DNA from: Rhizobium leguminosarum
GTDB taxonomy: Bacteria; Pseudomonadota; Alphaproteobacteria; Rhizobiales; Rhizobiaceae
DNA: 48,952 nucleotides
Assembly (NCBI RefSeq): GCF_001652265.1
Contig: NZ_LWBS01000422.1
Location: forward strand, 1 to 48,952
Reading direction: 5' to 3'
The stretch's first letter is position 1. Each line of letters begins with the position of its first letter. The notes beneath the pieces were generated by a model that did no database searches, was not told where the DNA came from, and was given only the letters and a program-made list of their open reading frames with translations. Positions 40,326 through 48,952 of this stretch are shown here, in pieces. Position numbers and translations under genes: made by a program.

Positions 40326-40403
40326 GGCGCCTAAGATAATCGTGTGCAGGACTCTCTTGATCGTCGCCCGCTATCTTCGAGTCGAGACAGCAGGCGAGAT
40401 TTT

Positions 40404-40985
40404 CTAAGGAACTGACCCAAATTTTATGCCGGAAATTCCGCAGCCAGGCATAAGCGACAGGAATTCACGCGTGAGTGGCAGATCGTTTCCGACCAGGCGG
40501 TCATTGCACATCAGCAGCCAGCGAGCGAGCCGCTCGTGCATGTTGTAGCGCCCGTTGGCGAGAGCCGATTGGGACAGCTGTATGTCGCAACAATGCAGTC
40601 GTTGAGGAACAGATCGTTGACCGCTGGAAATTCAGCTGACACCCGCTTGAGGGGTTTCGACGGCGACCAGCAGGCCGGAGCCGGCGACTTGAAGGAAGGT
40701 CCGGTTGGGTGTCGTAGCGGTCTTCAGCACCACATGGGCTCCCGCCATGCCCTCATCTCCGACATGCCCGACCTCGCCAGCTTCGTCTTCGGCGCTGGTC
40801 GCCACCATCGACGCCAGACCCTCCTCGATGAAACAGATATGCGCATTCGGCTGATCGGATTCGACCAGGACATGCCTCGTCGGCAGGTGGACCGTTTCGG
40901 CATCTGCAGTGAGCAGGTCGAAGGCATCGGCGGGCAGAGCCTTCAGCAACAAGTTACGAACGTTACCCTGTTCGAGTGCGGACAT
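40404..40985 (-). pseudogene. Crp/Fnr-family regulator pseudogene (in-frame stop, lost DNA-binding domain)
   Basis: From an ATG at 40985 with AAGGAG upstream the frame encodes a cyclic-nucleotide-binding domain (VLVESDQPNAHICFIEEGLA, then GHVGDEGMAGAHVVLKTATT) until TGA at 40632-40634. The same frame continues to show family sequence after the stop (QLSQSALANGRYNMHERLAR, WLLMCNDRLVGNDLPLTREF, then LSLM) and then breaks off where the winged helix LGVRRAG should begin, ending at a TAG at 40404-40406. So it has both a nonsense codon and a truncated end. The N-terminal piece alone (117 residues) cannot bind DNA in the usual way. Confidence 0.75.
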
Positions 40986-41141
40986 GCACGTCTCCTTCGG
41001 GAGGGAGCCCGCGCTCATACCAGCAGCCGTCGCGATCGTGGCAATGATCAGCTTATGCGTCAAAAAGGCTGGTATAGCCATATTCGGGAGGGACTTTGTG
41101 CATTTGACAATTCCGACACAAGGCACCAGAGTCGTTATGGA

Positions 41142-41903
41142 TTACAAGCGGATCAAAAATCGAGCGCCCGGCCGGTGATCCTCGATCTCAAGTTCTGCCT
41201 TCAGCTGCTGCACGAGACCCCGTACGACCCTCATCCCCAGGCTTTTGCCGTCGTTTTCAAGGTACGAAAATTCCGCCGGCAGTCCTTTCCCGCCATCGGC
41301 GATTTCAAGGAGGATTTCGTCGTCAGTACTGTGAGCGCTGACGGTGACGCGGCCGGAGGCGCCGGGATAGGCGTGTTTGAAGGCGTTTGTCGCCAGCTCG
41401 TTGACGAGAAGGGCGATCTGGATCGCGCGATCGGCATCGACGACGCATGGCTCCACGTCAACGGACACGTCATGGTGCGAGGCTGATTGCTGCAGGCGTT
41501 GGCAGAGGTTCGACAGGAAATCCGCCAGATCCACCGTCTCGATATGCGGCTGACGCCACAATTGATGGGCTATGGTTCCAACGCGCGCCTCGGCATCGGT
41601 GAGTGCGCGTCCAACCTCCGGCTGTTGTGTCAAGCGAGCCTGCATCGCCATGCCCGCTACCAGCATCAGGCTGTTTTTGACGCGTCGGCTGATCTCGCGC
41701 ATCATGACCTGCTGATGTTCATCGGCAAAATGACGCTCGGGGTCGTCGCGCAAGAGGTTTTTCGCACCCGCGCTCCAGGTGGCTACCGTGCCATCGAGGG
41801 CCGTGGGGAAGATAGCATAGTCCAGGGCGCTCTCGACGATATGCCGATAGACGTCGGTGTCTTCACCCGGAAAGACATATCGATCCATGCCGGTGAGCTC
41901 CAT
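41142..41903 (-). CDS. HWE/HisKA_2-type sensor histidine kinase with a collapsed PAS domain
   Basis: 253 residues from the ATG at 41903 (AGGAG upstream). The N-terminus starts like a PAS domain (HIVESALDYAIFPTALDGTV, ATWSAGAKNLL) but the rest of it is missing: within a few residues the chain enters the kinase helix (EISRRVKNSLMLVAGMAMQA) with the phospho-acceptor His position being the REISRRVKN block, where the usual HR is RR. The N-box is LLVNELATNAFKHAYP, and G-boxes are IADGGKGLP and LGMRVVRGLVQQL. Replacement of the normal His by Arg would block autophosphorylation unless the true acceptor is the nearby His of DEHQQ. Thus it may be a degraded kinase. A weak EcfG-like site (GGAAC-N17-GTC, 41957-41933) lies upstream. 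Confidence 0.72.
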   Translation of the reverse strand: MELTGMDRYVFPGEDTDVYRHIVESALDYAIFPTALDGTVATWSAGAKNLLRDDPERHFADEHQQVMMREISRRVKNSLMLVAGMAMQARLTQQPEVGRALTDAEARVGTIAHQLWRQPHIETVDLADFLSNLCQRLQQSASHHDVSVDVEPCVVDADRAIQIALLVNELATNAFKHAYPGASGRVTVSAHSTDDEILLEIADGGKGLPAEFSYLENDGKSLGMRVVRGLVQQLKAELEIEDHRPGARFLIRL

Positions 41904-42033
41904 CCGCAAAGGCTCCTAATGTCCGGACGCCTGACTCTCAAGAGGGAGGAAGGTTCCTGGAGCATCTCCACCTTCTCCCAATCGCGGAAATGCTCCATCT
42001 CCTTGTACAACTTCGACGCAATCGCAGAAGGTC

Positions 42034-42561
42034 CTACTTGTTGAGCTCCTCCGCCATCTGCAGATGATGTTCAAGCGCAGGCTTCGTGCTTGCCGCCCAA
42101 GCTTTCAGCTCCGGATTGTCGCCGCCTTCGCCATAGCGCTTGAAGAGGTCGACTGCGTCCTCGTGCGCGGATTTCTGATCGGAATGATACTGCTTGAGGA
42201 ACTCATCGCCTTGAAGACCCTTCAGCTTGTCGAGCATGTCCTGCTGGCCGCTAGTCATGGCGGCTGGCAGCTGCGCCTGGACTTTGCCGCCGGTGATCAG
42301 CGCCTTGAGCTCGCTGCTCGTCTTCTCGTGATCCGTCACCATCTGTTTGGCAAAGGCTTTGGTTGCAGCATCGCCACGCTCGAGTGCCAGCTTGCTGGAT
42401 TCGATCTCGAACATATCGCTGGTGGCGGCCTCCTGCACGAAGTCCGCGGTCTTCGGTGCAACGCCGATCAGCGAGTTGACTCCAGTCTTTTCCGCGGCTG
42501 ATTGGGCCATGACGGGTCCAGCAAGCGAAACCGCGATTGAGGCGATGATGATTTTCTTCAT
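42034..42561 (-). CDS. DUF4142-family periplasmic protein
   Basis: 175 residues. A signal peptide (MKKIIIASIAVSLAGPVMAQ, cleavage after AQ) precedes the DUF4142 domain: DFVQEAATSDMFEIESSKLA, LERGDAATKAFAKQMVTDHE and AVDLFKRYGEGGDNPELKAW, ending in the conserved LEHHLQMAEEL. The His/Glu-rich helices form a ferritin-like bundle; function is unknown. AGGAG precedes the ATG, and the EcfG-type promoter at 42590-42614 lies 29 bases upstream. Confidence 0.9.
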   Translation of the reverse strand: MKKIIIASIAVSLAGPVMAQSAAEKTGVNSLIGVAPKTADFVQEAATSDMFEIESSKLALERGDAATKAFAKQMVTDHEKTSSELKALITGGKVQAQLPAAMTSGQQDMLDKLKGLQGDEFLKQYHSDQKSAHEDAVDLFKRYGEGGDNPELKAWAASTKPALEHHLQMAEELNK

Positions 42562-42589
42562 GGTCTGGTCTCCTGGTTGGTGGCATCAG

Positions 42590-42614
42590 AACTTCAAAAG
42601 CGCCAAACTGTTCC
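42590..42614 (-). promoter_or_regulatory. EcfG-type promoter of the DUF4142 gene
   Basis: Minus-strand GGAAC (42614-42610), 17-base spacer, GTT (42592-42590), 29 bases before the ATG at 42561. Confidence 0.78.
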
Positions 42615-42749
42615 CAGCCCGCTCAGCAATTGTCACCGCGCTGGCCTCATGAGACGCGAACGGCATGCCTGCCGTCGGGCGGCTGCACGAAGAGACCACG
42701 ACGGCGCGGCGCTGCTTCGCCAAAGTGCTTCCCGACCTTGCGACGAAGC

Positions 42750-43526
42750 CTAACGCGGCAATCTGGCCGCAACTGGGTTCCGTCCGGCCAGGAGCCCACC
42801 GTCCGGCCGGGTGATGGCTTGAGCGATCCTGAACAGGAAGGCTGCGGCCAAAGGCAGTGATGCGGGAATCCACATCAAGAGACCTGCGAGTTGCTGATCT
42901 TCAAGCGGCGACAGGCCATAGGCCGGCGCCGTCAGGAAGTGAGGACTGAATAGGGGGTGGGATGCGAAGGTCAAGTAGGCGCCGAGCGCCGTCATCTGCA
43001 GAAGGGTCGCGGCGCAGACCACAAGTGCGCCGCCTGAAGGCCGTCGAGCATCGAGGATCTCCTTCCACAGCCACGCCGCCGACAGCAAAAGCGGGATTTC
43101 CATGATCCAGTAGGGAATGCTTCCCGAGAGAGCCCAGGCGTAGGGCAGGGGCAAATGCCATAGCCAGAGCATCGTCGTGTGAAAGACGAATATGAAGATC
43201 GACGGCACTCGATCCAGAAGCATCGGGTGGCTAAAGACAAAGCGCCACGCGAGCGGCGCAACGAGCGAGATCAGTACAATATGATGAACTGCCCTGGCCG
43301 AGAACAATGCTGAACTGAGCGCACAAAGCGGGGAAACGAAAGCGACAGCGAAAAGAGCGATGGCGACAAGCCACTGCCCGACGCGCTTGTCCCGACGCGC
43401 CGGCAGCCAGGTTAACGCCGCCACAATGCCGATCGCAAGCAGCAGGTAGGGGTCGAAATTCCAGTCCGACATTAGCAGCTGAGGTGCCGGCGCGCTGCCA
43501 CAGTACGGATCGAGATTGAAAGTCAT
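42750..43526 (-). CDS. CtaG-type (caa3) cytochrome c oxidase assembly protein
   Basis: 258 residues with about seven transmembrane helices. The conserved run YCGSAPAP near the N-terminus, FSARAVHHIVLISLVAPL with the His-His of helix 3, and PYWIMEIPLLLSAAWLWKEI and the C-terminal SPLEDQQLAGLLMWIPASLP are the caa3_CtaG family marks. Members help assemble copper-containing caa3 oxidases, which matches the caa3-like operon at 26426-31328, though the gene lies 11 kb away. The EcfG-type promoter is 31 bases upstream. Confidence 0.87.
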   Translation of the reverse strand: MTFNLDPYCGSAPAPQLLMSDWNFDPYLLLAIGIVAALTWLPARRDKRVGQWLVAIALFAVAFVSPLCALSSALFSARAVHHIVLISLVAPLAWRFVFSHPMLLDRVPSIFIFVFHTTMLWLWHLPLPYAWALSGSIPYWIMEIPLLLSAAWLWKEILDARRPSGGALVVCAATLLQMTALGAYLTFASHPLFSPHFLTAPAYGLSPLEDQQLAGLLMWIPASLPLAAAFLFRIAQAITRPDGGLLAGRNPVAARLPR

Positions 43527-43556
43527 TTCATGCCCGCCATGTCGATTCGGCCGCTA

Positions 43557-43581
43557 AACAAGCCCAAGGCGGATTTGTTCC
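43557..43581 (-). promoter_or_regulatory. EcfG-type promoter of the CtaG-type gene
   Basis: Minus-strand GGAAC (43581-43577), 17-base spacer, GTT (43559-43557), 31 bases before the ATG at 43526. It lies 29 bases from the divergent promoter at 43611. Confidence 0.77.
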
Positions 43582-43610
43582 CGCCAAATGGATCCGTCTC
43601 CCTTTCTGAT

Positions 43611-43635
43611 GGAACAACTCCCTCGGATCACGGTT
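43611..43635 (+). promoter_or_regulatory. EcfG-type promoter of the 81-residue gene
   Basis: GGAAC (43611-43615), 17-base spacer, GTT (43633-43635), 122 bases before the ATG at 43757. Confidence 0.68.
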
Positions 43636-43756
43636 TGGCTGTCTTGAGTTTCAAGACCAGGGACGAAAAAGTCGTCTCGCGGACGTTTCCAAAACCGAAA
43701 GCGTTACAACGCGGCGTGTCCGGTTTGCGCTCGGGATTGAAAGGCGGAAGGACGAC

Positions 43757-44002
43757 ATGAAAGATATCGAAGACCGGAATAAGCTGCGCCCACCGGAGAT
43801 GGAGCTCGAGCCGATCCGGTCCGAAGGTGAAGACCCTGGTGCAGTTGTCGGCAAGCGCGTTAAAGCGCGAGCCGGCCATCGTTCGGAGAGATCGCCTGCG
43901 ACGCGACGCGCCCAGCCGGACAATGAAAGGGTAGAAGGATTGCCCGAAACAGACGCAGGAGACAGCCTGGCAACGGCGCCACCTGTGATGAAGCGCGACT
44001 GA
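43757..44002 (+). CDS. Small charged hypothetical protein, 81 residues
   Basis: ATG preceded by GGAAGG. The product is highly hydrophilic and probably disordered (MKDIEDRNKLRPPEMELEPI, then GKRVKARAGHRSERSPATRR). No domain or hydrophobic segment. The EcfG-type promoter upstream is the main support for a functional gene. It is followed 95 bases later by the cyclotransferase gene on the same strand. Confidence 0.6.
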   Translation: MKDIEDRNKLRPPEMELEPIRSEGEDPGAVVGKRVKARAGHRSERSPATRRAQPDNERVEGLPETDAGDSLATAPPVMKRD

Positions 44003-44096
44003 GCGTGATCCTCCTCGGCCGGATGGAAACACAGGCGATCACGATCGCATCCAGTCTTTTGGGGGGATTAGCAGATAGTGCGTGGGGCTGGCCCGG

Positions 44097-44510
44097 ATGA
44101 CACGGAACCTATTCGTTTTTGGAACTTTGAAGAAAGGCTTCCCTCTTCATGAGCAAGGACTTTCCCGCGCCAGGTTTCTTGGAATTTTCCAGACCCGGGA
44201 ATGTTATCCGATGCTTATTGCCGGCCCTTGGTTCGCTCCGATGATGTTCAATGAACCAGGCATTGGCTACCGCGTCGTCGGTGAACTTTACGAGCCTAGC
44301 GAGGATACGATGGCAAGGTTGGATCGGCTGGAATCGATAGGCATACCCGGCAACCTGCGAGTGGTGCTAGACGTGGAACCAGTCGCTGGCGGGCCAATAA
44401 GTTCAGCACTGGCGTACATGAAATCGCGTCGGCTCGCCGACCCTGTTCACTCGAATTATCTGCGAGTCTATGAAGACAGGCGGTTTATTCCATTCGGTCG
44501 GAGGGACTGA
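44097..44510 (+). CDS. Gamma-glutamylcyclotransferase (AIG2-like) family protein
   Basis: 137 residues from the ATG at 44097; a GTG at 44082 is also in frame. The substrate loop LFVFGTLKKGFPLH stands for the usual YGSLxxG, GYRVVGELYEPSEDTMARLD with DRLESIG supplies the catalytic Glu region, and AYMKSRRLAD forms the last strand. GGCT-like proteins cyclise gamma-glutamyl amines or peptides to 5-oxoproline; ties to glutathione turnover or gamma-glutamylamine catabolism are possible. Ribosome binding site weak. It may be read through from the EcfG-type promoter at 43611. Confidence 0.82.
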   Translation: MTRNLFVFGTLKKGFPLHEQGLSRARFLGIFQTRECYPMLIAGPWFAPMMFNEPGIGYRVVGELYEPSEDTMARLDRLESIGIPGNLRVVLDVEPVAGGPISSALAYMKSRRLADPVHSNYLRVYEDRRFIPFGRRD

Positions 44511-45082
44511 GACGCTTGCAGCCTGGCACGAAATCCCCATAAACGCCACAATGAGCGTTGGCGGGGAGGCAGACGGCTAGGGGCAGTTCTGCAGATGGCG
44601 CCTCCCAGCCCGCCTCCGAAATGCGTATCAATCGCACGGCGAGAGCGACTGACTACTCTTGGTTCAGTCGACGCCGACGTCGCATGATAGCGGGCCGGCT
44701 TAATTCTTGATAAAATGAAGCCGGAGACATGGATATGCTGGGGCGAAGGAAATGAAGCCAGCAAATATCAGGGTCACCGCGCTGTTTTTAGCATTATCGT
44801 GATGGCTGCGATGGGCCTTTCTGATATCGAGACGCTCGCTAGCCTGGCTCCCTGAAGTACGTTTGTGGCGATCATGAACCTTCCCGGCCGGAGGTCTCTT
44901 AGATCGCTCATGGGAGGCCGAAACGTCTTGCGCGCACCGCGCGAGGATAGCCGTTTACAATACCGGCAAGTAATCTCAGTCGATGCTTCCTCTTGCGATC
45001 CCATTCCAGCTATGGAAGGCCAGAACCAGCTGCATTTGGGCGACTTCAGTGTGGTTTCCCCAATGCCGGCCCAGCATTCCAC
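44511..45082. other. No convincing gene
   Basis: About 570 bases between the cyclotransferase and the end of the PAS-HWE kinase gene. Frames at 44468-44764 and 44774-45082 (minus) and 44865-45104 (plus) have no domain, no ribosome binding site and overlap each other. No EcfG-type promoter was seen. Confidence 0.5.
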
Positions 45083-46108
45083 TTATTCCTCGGCGTCGGA
45101 ATAGGTCTTGTATTGCAGCTTCTGGAGCGACGCATCGACCTTCAGGATAAACCCTGTCGGCGCGTAATCAAGGGCGACCTCTCCGAAAGCCGCGAGGCTG
45201 GAGTTGACGAGGCGCGTGCCGAACCCCTTCTTGCTCGGCGCCACCACTGCCGGCCCCCCGGCTTCTTGCCACATGAAGTCCAGGCGCTTGTCGCCCGCCT
45301 CGTCACGTACCGACCATTCGATTTCGACGGTCCCTGTATCGACCGACAGCGCACCATATTTGCTGGCGTTGGTGACGAGTTCATGCAGCACCAGGGAGAA
45401 GCAGAGGGCCGCCTGTGGACCCAATTCAACTGCAGGACCGCTCGCTTTGAAACGTCCTGACGTCTCCAGTCCGAGATTAATCGCGGTCGCCTCGACAATC
45501 GTTCCCATGGTCGTACCCAACCAATTCTGCTGCAGCAAAATGTCGTGTGCTTTCGAGTAAGCATTGATCCGTGCCGAGATTGACTGCTCGGCATCCTCCA
45601 TAGAGCTGGCGTTTCGGAAGGATTGGCTGGTGATAGCCTGAACGACGGCCAGCGTGTTTTTCATGCGGTGAGAGAGTTCGTGCATCAGGACGCGCTGTCG
45701 CTCCTCGTTTTCTCTCTGCTCGGTGCGATCTCTCAGAATCTTTACGAAGCCCTCGACTTCGCCGTCGTCCGACGTCAACGCCATCATCTGGCCGGACGCC
45801 CAGAACAACGAGCCGTCCTTGCGAACGTGCCAGCGCTCATCATTGCCATGACCTTCGGTTAAAGCGGCGGCCATTTCCCGCTGGAGAATCCCGGCCTGCC
45901 TGTCTTCCTCGGTGAAGATCATGGCCGCGGGCTGGCCGATGATCTCAGCCTCATCCCATCCGAGGATCCGGCGCGCGCCCTCGTTCCACGTGGTTATCAG
46001 CCCATCCAGGTCCGTGGAGATGATCGCGTACTCGATTGCGCTTTGCAGGATGGCTTCGAGAAAGCGTTCACGGGAGCGGCTGGAATTGGAAAAGAGTTTC
46101 ATGATCAT
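45083..46108 (-). CDS. PAS-HWE sensor histidine kinase
   Basis: 341 residues if it starts at the ATG at 46108 (another ATG at 46102); the frame extends to 46489 without protein character. One complete PAS domain (residues about 16-130): AIEYAIISTDLDGLITTWNE, GARRILGWDEAEIIGQPAAM, then DERWHVRKDGSLFWASGQMM, and a PAC-like GFVKILRDRTEQRE. HWE kinase core: phospho-His in HELSHRMKNTLAVVQAI, N-box LVLHELVTNASKYGALS, WxE-type IEWSVRDEAG and GFGTRLVNSS. Cytoplasmic. HWE kinases are typical sensors upstream of PhyR, so a role in the general stress response is plausible. Confidence 0.85.
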   Translation of the reverse strand: MIMKLFSNSSRSRERFLEAILQSAIEYAIISTDLDGLITTWNEGARRILGWDEAEIIGQPAAMIFTEEDRQAGILQREMAAALTEGHGNDERWHVRKDGSLFWASGQMMALTSDDGEVEGFVKILRDRTEQRENEERQRVLMHELSHRMKNTLAVVQAITSQSFRNASSMEDAEQSISARINAYSKAHDILLQQNWLGTTMGTIVEATAINLGLETSGRFKASGPAVELGPQAALCFSLVLHELVTNASKYGALSVDTGTVEIEWSVRDEAGDKRLDFMWQEAGGPAVVAPSKKGFGTRLVNSSLAAFGEVALDYAPTGFILKVDASLQKLQYKTYSDAEE

Positions 46109-46196
46109 ATGGTGCGCCTGATCCTCCGGAGCTGCAAGGCTGATCGACCACATCCTGCTTCTATAGCGGAGGCCATCGTGTGGGCCAATATCGTAG

Positions 46197-47356
<1,160 letters not shown>

Positions 47357-47551
47357 CGGCGCTTTGTCAAAGGGAAAGCGATGTCAAGAACCCGCCATCG
47401 GGATCGCACGCTTGGCGTCGGCTATCGATGGGCTGCGAACGATACGATACCGTGCCTCCGCGAGCGGCCGCGCTGCCGAGTTGCTCCGCATCGATGTGTC
47501 AAAAACCTCCAGCTCACACTCATCATTGACCGCAGAGAGCGTGTCTCAGAT

Positions 47552-48160
47552 CTAGCAGAACCCGTTCAGCTTGAGGATCTTATGGGCGTCGATTGCCGCG
47601 CGGAGTTCATCTTCGGAGTTTCGATCTCCTCGGTTAGCGTCCGGATGGTGCATCTTGAGCATCAGTTTGTAGTGTCGTCTAATTTCCTGAGGCGTCGCGT
47701 CCTGCGAAAGCCCTAGCGTTTCGAAGGCTTTTGCTTCCAAAACCTTGAGCTTACGCTGCTGGAGATCAGCTTTCGTCGCCTGATGTCGTGCAGCAATCTT
47801 GCGTGCGTTAAGAGTTTTTGCCGTACCGGAGCGAACGGTCGAAGGAAGCGGCATCTCTGTCGCCTGCTCAACGCGGGTCCCCCACGTCTTACGGCTGCCG
47901 TTTGCTGCTTCCCTCTGATAGCGGGCGGTCCCCGGATCAGACAGATTGCTCGCAAAATTATATCCCTTATTGTATTCCCTCGTATGTTGCGGGCAGAACA
48001 TCAGGTACAAACCTTCTGCATCTCCCCCAACGGGCGCACGATTGATGCCGCCGCTTTCGCAACCGTCCCACTGGCATTTCGGCTGGAAAGGCTCGCGGAG
48101 CGGAGCTGATTTTTTGCTCGTTGGCCTCAGGCCTACGAAAATCTTCGAATCAAACGTCAT
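47552..48160 (-). CDS. J-domain (DnaJ-like) protein with N-terminal C-x4-C motif
   Basis: 202 residues. The N-terminal half has CQWDGCESGG and, later, MFCPQHTREYNKGYNFASNL, a Cys/His set that may bind zinc. The C-terminal J domain (about 145-200) includes FETLGLSQDATPQEIRRHYK, the HPD motif in MHHPDANRGD and the terminal LKLNGFC. Rhizobial genomes carry a main copy of this family; this divergent member lacks a clear ribosome binding site and may be a secondary copy. The partner is probably an Hsp70 (DnaK), through the HPD motif. Confidence 0.82.
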   Translation of the reverse strand: MTFDSKIFVGLRPTSKKSAPLREPFQPKCQWDGCESGGINRAPVGGDAEGLYLMFCPQHTREYNKGYNFASNLSDPGTARYQREAANGSRKTWGTRVEQATEMPLPSTVRSGTAKTLNARKIAARHQATKADLQQRKLKVLEAKAFETLGLSQDATPQEIRRHYKLMLKMHHPDANRGDRNSEDELRAAIDAHKILKLNGFC

Positions 48161-48227
48161 CGCGCGTTATATGGTGATCTTCATCGAGGCGGCAAGCAAC
48201 CATGCAAGAGGTTTCAGAAAGATGACG

Positions 48228-48480
48228 ATGGAAGCGCGCCGATAGTACGCATAGGTTGTTCCTGCTTCGGCATCTTTACTCCTTGCTCGTCACCGGCGCT
48301 TAGTACTTCGCGCATTTTATCCTCGTCCTCACCCGCCTCGATGTCTGAAGCGACGGTCTCGATTTCGACTTTTCTGAGACCCACGAAGTGTCTCCAGGTG
48401 GCGTCTAGCAGGCTCGAGGCACTGGCGGAGGTTCGGAGCGCGATTCACATCTTGACCGCGGCGCGTTCAGGACGGTGACA
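48228..48480 (-). pseudogene. Degenerate second copy of the 92-residue stress gene
   Basis: The DNA here aligns with 4685-4925 along its length, for example CTGCTTCGGCxTCTTTAC, ACCCGCCTCGATG, GGAGGTTCGGAGCGCG. Relative to the intact gene a 3-base and several 1-base deletions occur near 48355-48400, so the frame is broken, and the start region and EcfG-type promoter are not conserved. It is therefore a decayed paralogue. Confidence 0.72.
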
Positions 48481-48669
48481 ATCCAGACGTTAACCTCAAA
48501 GGGCAATGCAAAGGAATACTTGCCTTATGAGCGAAGTGATTGTTCTCATGAAAATTCATGACAGACATCAAAATATACACGTTATGGGAGCGCCGAGCAA
48601 GACTCACGGCGTGCTCGCTTATGCTTTTCGCTGAACTGGTCGAGGCGCCGAAACCGGCTGCACAATCCG

Positions 48670-48952
48670 TTACCCGTTGACGCTTGGAGCAGTCGCAGCG
48701 CTACTTCCGCCGGCAGTCCGGCGCGTGGCAAGCGCCTTGACCGAAAAGAGCGCGTAGATGATCAGTGGAAGGCAGGCGAGATAGGATGTCCTGATGCCTG
48801 CATGTTCGGCAATTAAACCGAGCAGCGGCGGCGCCAGGAAGAAGACGACGAAGGTCATTTGGCCGAGAGCGGCGACGTTGAGATACGCCGCGCGATCAGT
48901 ACGCTGGGCCGCCGCCGAGACGGCGAGGGGATAGACCGCGCTGCAGCCGGCG
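48670..48952 (-). CDS. MFS transporter, C-terminal part (continues beyond the window)
   Basis: On the minus strand an open frame enters from the right edge and ends at 48670. Its 93 visible residues (CSAVYPLAVSAAAQRTDRAA, then LGQMTFVVFFLAPPLLGLIA, EHAGIRTSYLACLPLIIYAL) contain two or three transmembrane helices and the RTDRAAYLN-type helix 10-11 region of major facilitator transporters. An internal ATG at 48858 is not a start. The substrate is unknown. Confidence 0.75.
   Translation of the reverse strand, partial: AGCSAVYPLAVSAAAQRTDRAAYLNVAALGQMTFVVFFLAPPLLGLIAEHAGIRTSYLACLPLIIYALFSVKALATRRTAGGSSAATAPSVNG

Overview
The window looks like an accessory region of a Rhizobium-type alphaproteobacterium (R. 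leguminosarum / R. etli group). Reasons: high G+C; protein families typical of that group (DUF3618, YciE-like DUF892, HWE histidine kinases, an EcfG-type sigma factor, a C-x2-C J-domain protein); a rhizobial palindromic repeat; an IS5-type transposase end at the left edge. No rRNA, tRNA, CRISPR array or replication origin was seen. Species and replicon are inferred, not proven.

The unifying feature is regulatory. An EcfG-family (ECF15-like) sigma factor is encoded at 7328-7855. Seventeen sites of the form GGAAC-N17-GTT, the general-stress-response promoter pattern, lie in front of genes or operons across the whole window, in both orientations. About 1.5 would be expected by chance at equal base frequencies. 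The window therefore reads as a general stress response (GSR) island.

Layout. 1-64: truncated transposase. 835-2820: three-gene stress membrane operon (helical protein, holin-like protein, DUF3618). 3003-6242: Asp-box sialidase-like protein and small unknown genes. 6357-8854: YciE-like ferritin-fold protein, sigma factor, short-chain dehydrogenase. 8918-10018: flavodoxin-like reductase. 10250-10744: remnant of a cytochrome P450. 10929-20365: tightly overlapping eight-gene operon for an unknown glycoconjugate: two nucleotide-sugar epimerase/decarboxylase genes, a glycoside hydrolase-epimerase fusion, four glycosyltransferases and a methyltransferase. It is divergent from an MDR dehydrogenase / Gfo-Idh-MocA oxidoreductase pair at 20640-22648. 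22755-23657: HhH protein and DUF1003 protein. 23894-32310: FdhF/YdeP-like molybdoenzyme followed by a caa3-like terminal oxidase operon and a convergent diheme cytochrome. 32445-37470: PoxB-like thiamine-diphosphate enzyme, two tiny membrane proteins, a single-domain response regulator, a small stress protein, and a sorbosone-dehydrogenase-like lipoprotein with a DUF2231 membrane partner. 38019-48952: Crp/Fnr genes, HWE kinases, degenerate receivers, DUF4142, a CtaG-type oxidase assembly protein, gamma-glutamylcyclotransferase, a frameshifted LOV-HWE blue-light kinase, a J-domain protein and the end of an MFS transporter.

How it may work together (inference): HWE kinases and FATGUY-like single-domain regulators are the kind of proteins that feed PhyR/NepR/EcfG signalling, although phyR and nepR themselves are not in the window. 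The sigma factor would then switch on envelope proteins, a glycan pathway and a stress respiratory branch (quinone-linked PoxB, PQQ-type sugar dehydrogenase, molybdoenzyme, cytochromes, caa3-like oxidase). Several genes are decaying: the P450, a Crp/Fnr pseudogene with an in-frame stop, frameshifts in the LOV kinase, at the 3' end of the PoxB-like gene and at the 3' end of the other Crp/Fnr gene, a kinase with a collapsed PAS domain, and a degenerate second copy of a 92-residue stress gene. This fits a fluid accessory replicon.
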